Shown: piece by piece, positions 1-6,836 of the stretch | How positions within the stretch are numbered: the stretch's first letter is position 1 | How the letters are laid out: the number at the start of each line of letters is the position of its first letter | Source: Bog-756 sp963737625 | Lineage (GTDB): Bacteria > Actinomycetota > Acidimicrobiia > Acidimicrobiales > RAAP-2 | Direction: 5' to 3' | DNA length: 64,000 bases | Assembly (NCBI GenBank): GCA_963737625.1 | Contig: CAVTTK010000002.1 | Coordinates: 1,798,001 to 1,862,000 of the forward strand | The notes under the pieces: model-generated | What the model was told of the DNA's origin: nothing | Databases searched by the model: none | Seen by the model: only the letters and a program-made list of their open reading frames with translations | Position numbers and translations under genes: made by a program

Positions 1-429
1 GGCATGGACCTCGAGTGGCGGGGGATGATCCGTCACGGAGCCGAGCTGGCCTTCGCCTACGCCGAGGCCACTGTGCCCCGGGTCTGCGTGATCCTGCGCA
101 AGGCCTTCGGAGGGGCGTACATCGTGATGGACTCCAAGGGTCTGGGCAACGACCTGTGCTTCGCCTGGCCCGGGGCCGAGATCGCCGTGATGGGAGCCGA
201 GGGAGCGGTCCAGATACTCCACCGCCGCTCCAAGCCCGAGGAACGGGAGCAGCTGCAGGCCGAGTACTCCGAACGATTCCTCACCCCCTACCAGGCCTCC
301 GAGCGAGGTTTCGTCGATGCGGTGATCGATCCGTCGACCACCCGGATGGTGGTGGCCCTGGCCCTCGAGACCCTGTCCACCGCCCGGGAGATACTGCCCG
401 GCCGGAAGCACACCGTGGGGCCCATGTAG
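1..429 (+). CDS. Acyl-CoA (propionyl-CoA-type) carboxylase beta subunit, C-terminal part
   Basis: This is the carboxyltransferase C-terminal end, cut by the window's left edge; codon 1 (ggc) is already in frame. The protein would transfer carboxyl from biotin to an acyl-CoA (propionyl- or acetyl-CoA). Visible family motifs are IRHGAEL, the EATVP segment, RKAFGGAYIVM (the AYGGAY-type acyl-CoA-binding loop), the AWPGAEIAVMGAEGAV block and a final Pro-Tyr-Ala-type segment (TPYQASERGFVDAVIDP). The last residues GRKHTVGPM are typical of PccB/AccD ends. The ATG at base 4 is internal, because the homologous domain continues upstream. Propionyl-CoA carboxylation fits the steroid side-chain genes later in the window, but substrate cannot be fixed from this fragment. 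Confidence 0.9.
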   Translation, partial: GMDLEWRGMIRHGAELAFAYAEATVPRVCVILRKAFGGAYIVMDSKGLGNDLCFAWPGAEIAVMGAEGAVQILHRRSKPEEREQLQAEYSERFLTPYQASERGFVDAVIDPSTTRMVVALALETLSTAREILPGRKHTVGPM

Positions 430-436
430 GGATCGG

Positions 437-1942
437 TCAGCCCACGGGTTCCGGAGTGCGTGCGTCGGATCCGGAAAACTCCACGGGGGAGGTGGGGGCG
501 AGATGGGTCGCCTCGGTCTGGGAAGACCGACCCTCAGCGTCGGCGTCGCCGGGCGTGCCTTGTCGACTCGGGTAACCGAGGCCGAGCAACACCGTCAAGC
601 CGACGATGATGGGCAACCACCATGCCCACGGATTCAGATGGAAGTACGAGAAGACCAGGAGCTCGAGAGCGATGAGGGAAGCCGCGCCGAGTCGCCTGGC
701 CCCGCGATGGGAGGCCAGGACGAGGGTGAGTACGAGCGGAGGGACAACGTAGTAGGGGGTCATCACCGCCTCGAAGAAACAGCGGGAGGCCAGTACCATG
801 GCGGCCAGCCAGATCAGTCGCTCGGCGGACTGGGGCCGTCGCCACACGACGACGCCGATCAACAGGGCGAGGGCCACGTCGATCGATCGGCCAGCGCCTC
901 CCGAGACGAGCACCACGGCCCGGGCCGAAGGGTGGGCGATGTGCTCTTTCCAATGACCGGTGTGAAACACCAGGGACGTGTTGTTCAGCTTGCTGGGGAG
1001 ATGGACCGGGACCCGGGGAGCCAATGACGCCCACGGGGTCGCATGATTGACCGACGGCGGCGTGGGCTGCTTCACCAGGGCCCGGAAGGTGTCCGATGCG
1101 TCACTGGCAAAGGCCAGGACCACCAACACCGCCGAGATCACCACGGACCGGGCCACCAGGAAGAGGCGCTGCCCGGTCGGTGAGGCGCCGACGAAGAGCG
1201 GGACCACCAGGGCGGCCAGGGGCTGAAAGGCAATGGCCAAGCCGAACAGCCACCCACAGGCCTTCCACCGACCGTCGACGGCGGCGATCATGGCGTAGAG
1301 AGCCAGAGTGGCCGCCAGACAGTCCTCAGCGTGCCCCCACAGCGCGGCGGTGGGCCAGGCGATCGTGGCCACGACCAGACAGAGCCAGATCCGGTGGCGC
1401 TGAGCCACCTCCAAGCGGCGGGCCATGGCATCGGCGGCAAAGATCAGCGTCGAGGCCAGCACGAGCTCGATAGGTTGCACGATCAACGCCACGGTCGGGT
1501 GGGGCGTCCAGAACGGTGGAAAGGACTCGGAGAGATGCAGGGGGCCACTGGCCATGGCCAGCGGTGCCAGGAGCACCTCCATGCCGGGAAAGGCGATCAC
1601 TCCGGTGGAGGGGTCGTACACACTGCCCAGCGATCCCCAACCGACGTAGTGGGCACCGCGCCAGATCCCCCACAGGTCGCCCCCGGTGATCCAACCGGTT
1701 CGGTGCTCGACGATCGGCGCCCAACCGAACATGTAGCCCATCCCGACCACCACGAACACGGCGGCCACGATCGCCGGCCAGCGGTGGTCGGCCAGACGCA
1801 GCCGTCGGGACGAGGGCCGTGGCTGGTCGCTCACCTCGACCTCGGGGTACGGGACGTCAAGATCGGCGAGGCGGACTCGTCTCGAGGGCGCGATGGTCAC
1901 GTCTCTACCATCGTGACGTTCGGTCGTGGTCTTGAGGCTCAA
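437..1942 (-). CDS. GT87/DUF2029-type multipass membrane glycosyltransferase
   Basis: A polytopic membrane protein of about 500 residues, with roughly ten hydrophobic segments between residues 55 and 460. A proline-rich cytoplasmic N-terminus precedes the first segment and a hydrophilic tail ends the protein. The layout (first TM, extracytoplasmic loop with a GGDLW/YDP region, many TMs, no soluble catalytic domain) resembles the GT87 polyprenyl-phosphate-mannose-dependent mannosyltransferases that build cell-envelope glycans in actinobacteria. No motif fixes the substrate. The first in-frame start is TTG at 1942; the GTG about 15 codons in is an equally reasonable start. It is convergent with the upstream carboxylase and separated from the pilin gene by a strong hairpin, so it is probably not part of the pilus operon. 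Confidence 0.65.
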   Translation of the reverse strand: MSLKTTTERHDGRDVTIAPSRRVRLADLDVPYPEVEVSDQPRPSSRRLRLADHRWPAIVAAVFVVVGMGYMFGWAPIVEHRTGWITGGDLWGIWRGAHYVGWGSLGSVYDPSTGVIAFPGMEVLLAPLAMASGPLHLSESFPPFWTPHPTVALIVQPIELVLASTLIFAADAMARRLEVAQRHRIWLCLVVATIAWPTAALWGHAEDCLAATLALYAMIAAVDGRWKACGWLFGLAIAFQPLAALVVPLFVGASPTGQRLFLVARSVVISAVLVVLAFASDASDTFRALVKQPTPPSVNHATPWASLAPRVPVHLPSKLNNTSLVFHTGHWKEHIAHPSARAVVLVSGGAGRSIDVALALLIGVVVWRRPQSAERLIWLAAMVLASRCFFEAVMTPYYVVPPLVLTLVLASHRGARRLGAASLIALELLVFSYFHLNPWAWWLPIIVGLTVLLGLGYPSRQGTPGDADAEGRSSQTEATHLAPTSPVEFSGSDARTPEPVG

Positions 1943-1967
1943 GATCGGGGATCCGTCGAGATGGCGC

Positions 1968-2001
1968 GACCGTGCCCCCCTCGGACGAGGGGGGCACGGT
2001 C
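1968..2001 (-). terminator. Hairpin terminator downstream of the first pilin gene
   Basis: A perfect 13-bp GC-rich inverted repeat (GACCGTGCCCCCC, 1968-1980, against 1989-2001) extended by one T-A pair leaves a 6-nt loop. It lies about 70 bp past the pilin stop in the direction of pilin transcription. No U-tract follows on the minus strand, as is common for actinobacterial terminators. It probably ends the pilus transcript before the GT87 gene. Confidence 0.75.
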
Positions 2002-2069
2002 ATTTGCTGCACACTGTGTGGGAGGTGGATCAACCACCCCTCCGCACAGCTTCTGACTACGTTCCGTTC

Positions 2070-2627
2070 CTACAGGTTCGGGAAGCCACCCGAGGACTGG
2101 AACAGGACGACGCCAGGCGTGGTGGCTGCCGTGTTAGGAGCAGACGACGCGGTGCACGTAGGCGGCGTACCGGTGTTCTTGACCTCGCCGTACCAGGTGC
2201 CGGCTCCGGTGAACTGAGGAACCGGGCCCGTGGCGTTCCACGGCGCGGTTCCGGTCTCCGCCTGCGTGTTGTCCACCAGGTACCAGCAGTTCTGGGTGCC
2301 CTTGGCCTGAGCGGCCAGGATCACACCGAAACCGTCGGCCGAGGTGGCCACGCTGATGACGCCCTGACCGGTGGAGGCAGTCGTCACGAACGACAGGCTC
2401 GGCTCAGCCGTGGACAGCTGGCTGGTCAGTGCCGTCGACGTGGTGTACGACTGGCTGTTCTGCTGGAACGAGGCCTTGGCGTTCACCAGGGCGGTGTTCA
2501 GGTTGGACTGGGCAGCCCGGTCATTGGCCGACTTCGTCACGCCGAGGAATGTCGGAATGGCGATCGCCAGCAGGATGGCCAGGATCAACAGCACCACCAT
2601 GAGCTCGATGAGAGTGAAACCGGCGTC
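2070..2627 (-). repeat. Direct repeat copy 1: mature-pilin cassette
   Basis: This 558-bp block is identical to 2942-3499 except at five positions. It begins exactly at the stop codon and ends at the DAG codons just before the prepilin cleavage site. Flanking sequence on both sides is unrelated. Offset between copies is 872 bp. Confidence 0.95.
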
Positions 2628-2690
2628 ATCTCCGGCGTCACCCACAGCATCACGCCTGTCGTTCAGGCGCTTGATTGCGGATGAAAACAT
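2070..2690 (-). CDS. pilA: Type IV major pilin (PilA), copy 1
   Basis: A class III (type IVa-like) prepilin of 206 residues. A 24-residue positively charged leader ends DAG, followed by FTLIELMVVLLILAILLAIA with the conserved Glu at mature position 5 and a 20-residue hydrophobic alpha-helix. The globular part is Ser/Thr/Gln-rich and has two cysteines (QNCWYL and PTCTASS) that could form the C-terminal disulphide loop. Start ATG at 2690 has a strong GAGGAGG ribosome-binding site 6 nt upstream (2697-2703). The mature part (2070-2627) is repeated almost perfectly at 2942-3499. Its own AT-rich upstream region and RBS make this the likely expressed copy. It sits at the end of the pilB-pilT-pilC minus-strand run. 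Confidence 0.95.
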   Translation of the reverse strand: MFSSAIKRLNDRRDAVGDAGDDAGFTLIELMVVLLILAILLAIAIPTFLGVTKSANDRAAQSNLNTALVNAKASFQQNSQSYTTSTALTSQLSTAEPSLSFVTTASTGQGVISVATSADGFGVILAAQAKGTQNCWYLVDNTQAETGTAPWNATGPVPQFTGAGTWYGEVKNTGTPPTCTASSAPNTAATTPGVVLFQSSGGFPNL

Positions 2691-2941
2691 GTACTGCCTC
2701 CTCGTAAGTTATTGACGCATCAATGTGCGGACACCCGGGATTGGGATCCGCTGAAGATATCGACGGGCGGAGAACGTACCTTTAGCGAATTTTTAGAGAT
2801 TTTCCCGAGGCGCTCAGGGGTCCAGGGGTCGTGCCTGACCGACCGGCGGACCGGACCGCCACTCGGCCGTTCCAGGCGTCACTGGACGCCGTGCCGTCAT
2901 CGGCCAGGGCCCATCTCGTGGGCCTGCTGGAACCCGACGGG
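2691..2941 (-). promoter_or_regulatory. Upstream region of pilA copy 1
   Basis: This 251-bp gap holds no gene. On the minus strand it includes an AT-rich block (about 2780-2805, runs of A/T in a GC-rich genome) about 95-115 bp before the pilA ATG, followed by the GAGGAGG RBS. The AT-rich block is the best promoter candidate, but I could not define -35/-10 boxes. I looked for the conserved core of a c-di-GMP (GEMM) riboswitch, often found before pilins, and did not see it. Confidence 0.4.
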
Positions 2942-3499
2942 CTACAGGTTCGGGAAGCCACCCGAGGACTGGAACAGGACGACGCCAGGCGTGGTGGCTG
3001 CCGTCTTGGGCGCAGACGACGCGGTGCACGTAGGCGGCGTACCGGTGTTCTTGACCTCGCCGTACCAGGTGCCGGCTCCGGTGAACTGAGGAACCGGGCC
3101 CGTGGCGTTCCACGGCGCGGTTCCGGTCTCCGCCTGCGTGTTGTCCACCAGGTACCAGCAGTTCTGGGTGCCCTTGGCCTGAGCGGCCAGGATCACACCG
3201 AAACCGTCGGCCGAGGTGGCCACGCTGATGACGCCCTGACCGGTGGAGGCAGTCGTCACGAACGACAGGCTCGGCTCAGCCGTGGACAGCTGGCTGGTCA
3301 GTGCCGTCGACGTGGTGTACGACTGGCTGTTCTGCTGGAACGAGGCCTTGGCGTTCACCAGGGCGGTGTTCAGGTTGGACTGGGCAGCCCGGTCATTGGC
3401 CGACTTCGTCACGCCGAGGAATGTCGGAATGGCGATAGCCAGCAGGATGGCCAGGATCAACAGCACCACCATGAGCTCGATGAGAGTGAAGCCGGCGTC
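2942..3499 (-). repeat. Direct repeat copy 2: mature-pilin cassette
   Basis: Second copy of the 558-bp cassette. The five differences from copy 1 are three close together near the 3' end of the gene, one at the IAIPT codons (synonymous) and one in the first mature codons (synonymous). Only one changes the protein. Confidence 0.95.
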
Positions 3500-3610
3500 C
3501 GTGACCGGTCGGTGGCGGGCGGGCAGCGAACCGAGGTCGCCCTGTCCGGTCGCTTCGAGGGGGCCAACGCCCCGCACTGACAGACCTGGGCCACGGGTAG
3601 ATCCGGCCAT
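2942..3610 (-). CDS. Type IV pilin (PilA), copy 2, with an unusual long leader
   Basis: The mature pilin differs from copy 1 by one residue (Asn to Lys in SSAPKTAATT) and has the same FTLIE cleavage/methylation site, helix and cysteine pair. The leader is unrelated to copy 1. I place the start at ATG 3610, which has a GGAAGG ribosome-binding site 8 nt upstream and gives a 40-residue leader ending VTDAG. Longer readings back to a TTG at 3721 are possible but have no better RBS. A 40-residue leader is long for this class (6-25 is usual) and is glycine/proline-rich rather than compact and basic. The gene may be expressed as a minor variant or may be a donor cassette for recombination. It lies about 300 bp after pilC. 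Confidence 0.75.
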   Translation of the reverse strand: MAGSTRGPGLSVRGVGPLEATGQGDLGSLPARHRPVTDAGFTLIELMVVLLILAILLAIAIPTFLGVTKSANDRAAQSNLNTALVNAKASFQQNSQSYTTSTALTSQLSTAEPSLSFVTTASTGQGVISVATSADGFGVILAAQAKGTQNCWYLVDNTQAETGTAPWNATGPVPQFTGAGTWYGEVKNTGTPPTCTASSAPKTAATTPGVVLFQSSGGFPNL

Positions 3611-3913
3611 TCGCCGTGCCTTCCACCCACTTTGCATGCTGCGGGAACCAGCAGGAATGGTAATCATGGTGACTTCATCGGCACGGATCTTTTCCACCTG
3701 AAGTACCTTTTCCCTGGTCAAATCCTAAATCAAGCCTTGGATCTACCTTGATTTAACCTTGGAAATTCGGGCAATCCGCCGCCAGAGCGGGCGGCATCAC
3801 GGCCTCCGGCCACGGAGTACCGGACGCGCGGCGCGACCGAAGGACCCACCGGCCGGCGTGGCTCCGTCGTGCGGGGGGTACGTTCAGCTGTGGGATGTAG
3901 GTGATCGCTCGGC
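3611..3913. promoter_or_regulatory. pilC-pilA2 intergenic region with a palindrome
   Basis: No gene is evident here. The stretch contains an AT-rich perfect inverted repeat, TAAATCAAG at 3726-3734 and CTTGATTTA at 3747-3755, with 12 bp between the arms. In a region of otherwise about 65% GC this AT-rich palindrome, 116 bp before the pilA2 start at 3610, looks like an operator or part of a promoter. It could also be a weak hairpin after pilC. Confidence 0.4.
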
Positions 3914-5143
3914 TCAGTTGTGGATGAGCTTGATGTAGTCGAACATCGGAAGGTAGAGGCAGATGACCATGGCGCCCACGCCGATGCCCATGAATACGGT
4001 CAGGAGGGGCTCGAGGAGGGCGGTCAGGTTGTTGACCGTGACCTCGACCTCCTGGTCGTAGAACTCCGCCACCTTCCTCAGCATCCCGTCCAGGGCACCG
4101 GTCTGCTCCCCGACCTCGACCATCTGGACCACGATGGTCGGGATCACGTCCTCGTGCTCCCGGAGGGGATCGGCCAGCGGTCGACCGGCCCGGACCCCTT
4201 CCTTGGCCAGCAGGAGCACGTCACCCACGGTCCGGTTGCCCGAGGTGTCGGCGCAGATGTCCAGGGACTCGAGGATGGGCACGCCCGAGCCGATCAGCGA
4301 CGCCAGAGTCCCGGTCATCCGGGCCAGGGAGACCTTGTGGAAGAGGGGACCGAACACGGGAGGCTTCAGGATCAGCTTGTCCCACTTGCGCCGGCCCTCG
4401 TCGGTGGCGATCCACTTCCGAAGCCCGATGATGCCCCCGATGATGACGGCGATGATCAGCAGAACCCACGGGCTGGTGATGATGTTGGAGATCTTGATGA
4501 GCACCTGCGTGGGGAAGGGGAGCTTGCCGCCCAGGGTCTTGAAGAGGTTCTGGAAGACCGGGACGATGAACACGATCATGGCGGTGAAGATCACCACCAT
4601 CACCGACAGCACCACCGCGGGATAGGTCATCGCCGAACGGATGGTCCGGTTGAGCTGAGCCTGGTTCTCGATGGTCTGGGCCAGGCTGCCCAGGACCTCG
4701 TCGAGGTTACCGCCGATCTCGCCGGCGGCGATGAGGGTGCAGAACAGGTGCGAGAACACCTTGGGGTGCTTGGAGCACGCCACCGACAGCGAGGAGCCGT
4801 GCTCGAGATCGAGTCGCACATCGGCCAGCACCTTGGCGAAGGCGGGGTTGTCCACCTGGGCGGCCAGAATGCCCAGCGACCGCACCACCGAGAGCCCGGA
4901 GTCGACCATGGTCGAGAGCTGCCGGGTGACCACCGCCAGCTCGCGCAGCTTCACGCGGTCGCTGATGCCCGGGATCTTGATCTCCGTCTTCAGACTGACC
5001 GCCGACTTGGGCGTCACCGAGATGGGCATGTAGCCCATCTCGCGCAGCCGCCGGACGACCAGCGCCATGCTGTCGCCCTCCAGCTGCCCCTCGACGAGGC
5101 CTCCGGACTTGTCCCGGACCTTGTAATCAAATGTCAGTGCCAC
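3914..5143 (-). CDS. pilC: Type IV pilus inner-membrane platform protein PilC
   Basis: 409 residues, the usual PilC/GspF length. It is the membrane platform on which PilB and PilT act to add or remove pilins. Two repeats of the T2SSF domain are visible (about 75-200 and 280-400). Three membrane segments lie near 175-200, 225-245 and 375-400, and the cytoplasmic GEIGGNLDEVL and GEQTGALDGML motifs mark each repeat. A basic N-terminus (VRRLREMGY) precedes the first domain. Start GTG at 5143. It follows pilT by 40 bp and precedes the two pilins, so pilB-pilT-pilC-pilA2-pilA read as one minus-strand cluster. Confidence 0.95.
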   Translation of the reverse strand: MALTFDYKVRDKSGGLVEGQLEGDSMALVVRRLREMGYMPISVTPKSAVSLKTEIKIPGISDRVKLRELAVVTRQLSTMVDSGLSVVRSLGILAAQVDNPAFAKVLADVRLDLEHGSSLSVACSKHPKVFSHLFCTLIAAGEIGGNLDEVLGSLAQTIENQAQLNRTIRSAMTYPAVVLSVMVVIFTAMIVFIVPVFQNLFKTLGGKLPFPTQVLIKISNIITSPWVLLIIAVIIGGIIGLRKWIATDEGRRKWDKLILKPPVFGPLFHKVSLARMTGTLASLIGSGVPILESLDICADTSGNRTVGDVLLLAKEGVRAGRPLADPLREHEDVIPTIVVQMVEVGEQTGALDGMLRKVAEFYDQEVEVTVNNLTALLEPLLTVFMGIGVGAMVICLYLPMFDYIKLIHN

Positions 5144-5183
5144 AGTTCCCCGATTCGTCGGTTACGCACGCCGTTGCCGTGCA

Positions 5184-6773
5184 CTAGGTGTTGAGATGGT
5201 TCCGCAGGTCCTCCTCGTTGGAGGACCGGTCGTAGGCGATGGCCTCGGAGATGACACCCTGCTTGACCAGGGCGGCGAGACCCTGATCCATCGTCTGCAT
5301 CCCGAAGGACCCACCCACCTGCATGAGGGAGTAGATCTGGTGGGTCTTGGACTGGCGGATCAGGTTCCGGATGGCCGACGTGCACACCAGGACCTCGGAG
5401 CACGGCACCCGGCCGGTTCCCTCGGAGGTGACGATGAGCTGTTGGGTGACCACGCCCTCGAGGGTGGCCGCCAACATGACCCGGATCTGCTCCTGTTGGT
5501 TGGTGGGGAACACGTCGATGATCCGGTCGATGGTCTGCGGCGCGTCCTGGGTGTGCAGCGTGGCGAACACCAGGTGGCCGGTCTCCGCCGCGGTCAGCGC
5601 CGTGGAGATGGTCTCGAGGTCGCGCAACTCACCGACCAGGATGACGTCGGGGTCCTGACGGAGCACACGGCGCAGGGCCTCGGCGAAGGACTTGGTGTCC
5701 TCGCCGATCTCCCGCTGGGTGATGATCGACCGCTTGTGGTCGTGGAGGAACTCGATAGGGTCCTCGACGGTCACGATGTGCAGCGGCTTCGTCCGGTTGA
5801 TGATGTCGATGAGCGACGCCAGCGTGGTCGACTTCCCCGAACCGGTGGGGCCGGTGACCAGCACGAGGCCCCGCCGGAGGTCGGTGAAGGCCTTGACCGC
5901 ATCGGGGATGCCCAGCGAGTCGAACTCCGGCATCTCGTGGGGAATGGGCCGCAGGGCGGCGGCGATGGTGCCCCGCTGCAGGGACACATTCACACGGAAC
6001 CGTCCCACGCCGTTGATGGAGTGCGACGTGTCCAGCTCGTGCTCTTCCTCGAAGCGCTCCCGCTGCGAAGCAGGCAGGATCCCGAACACCATGTCCCGGA
6101 TCTGCTCGTTGTCGAGCACGGGGCATCCCTCGATCGGCCGGATGGCGCCGTGCAGGCGAATGGCTGCGGGCTGCGAGGCCGTGAGATGGAGGTCGGAGGC
6201 ACCGACGGCCACGGCATAGCGCAGCAGGTCGTCGATGTGCAGCGGCATACTCCCGGAGCTGGCCTCCGCCGGGATGCCCGACAAGAGGAGGCGCTCAACG
6301 TGCGAGAGTTCTTCCGGTGCGGGCTCGGCGTTGGTGCCCAGGTCGACCAGCGGCGACTGGGGGGCCGGTCCGGGAAGCGGTCCGGTGCCGTCGCCGAGTC
6401 CGAGGAGTTCGGCGATGACCGTCGGATCGGACAGGACCGGATTGACCCGGTACCCGACCTTCGATGCCAGGGAGTCGACGTCCGCCTGCGACGGCGGCTC
6501 CGAGAAGGCCACGGCCAGCACGTTCCCGTCGAACTGCAGGGGGACGGCCTCATACTGCTCGGCGATGGCATCGGACATGGCCGATCGGGCCTCGGGACTC
6601 GGCGTCATCGCCGCCAGGTCGACGGCGGGAAGCTGGGCCAGATGGGCCAGTGCCCCCACCACGACGCCGGGAAGCGCCACGTTCCGGCTGATGAGTAGGA
6701 AGGCCAGTGACTGGCCTGTCTGACCTGCCTCCTCCACCAGGGGGGCGAGATTGGATTTCGGTGTCGTACCCAC
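5184..6773 (-). CDS. pilT: Type IV pilus retraction ATPase PilT with N-terminal MshEN-like domain
   Basis: Hexameric ATPase for pilus disassembly and twitching. The C-terminal PilT core has GASDLHLT (about 191), Walker A GPTGSGKS (about 308), the Asp box ITVEDPIEFLH, a Walker B/His box (DPDVILVGELRD, TGHLVFATLHT) and the PilT-type end FGMQTMDQGL. The first 170 residues resemble an MshEN domain plus linker, which is more typical of PilB, so this PilT is long (529 against about 350). The annotated start is GTG 6773. A better start by context is ATG 6840, which overlaps the pilB stop as ATGA and begins MSPITAASRTEWSSRLAQAL, but that frame runs into the main one only if a base is removed, probably in the six-base run at 6740-6745. 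True extent is therefore probably 5184-6840 with one frameshift. Confidence 0.9.
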   Translation of the reverse strand: MGTTPKSNLAPLVEEAGQTGQSLAFLLISRNVALPGVVVGALAHLAQLPAVDLAAMTPSPEARSAMSDAIAEQYEAVPLQFDGNVLAVAFSEPPSQADVDSLASKVGYRVNPVLSDPTVIAELLGLGDGTGPLPGPAPQSPLVDLGTNAEPAPEELSHVERLLLSGIPAEASSGSMPLHIDDLLRYAVAVGASDLHLTASQPAAIRLHGAIRPIEGCPVLDNEQIRDMVFGILPASQRERFEEEHELDTSHSINGVGRFRVNVSLQRGTIAAALRPIPHEMPEFDSLGIPDAVKAFTDLRRGLVLVTGPTGSGKSTTLASLIDIINRTKPLHIVTVEDPIEFLHDHKRSIITQREIGEDTKSFAEALRRVLRQDPDVILVGELRDLETISTALTAAETGHLVFATLHTQDAPQTIDRIIDVFPTNQQEQIRVMLAATLEGVVTQQLIVTSEGTGRVPCSEVLVCTSAIRNLIRQSKTHQIYSLMQVGGSFGMQTMDQGLAALVKQGVISEAIAYDRSSNEEDLRNHLNT

Positions 6774-6836
6774 CCTGGACCAGAGCCTGGGCCAGTCGGG
6801 AGGACCACTCGGTGCGGGAAGCTGCGGTGATCGGAC

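Noticed and set aside
2691..2941. Possible c-di-GMP riboswitch before pilA
   Set aside because: The conserved GEMM core sequence is not present on the minus strand.
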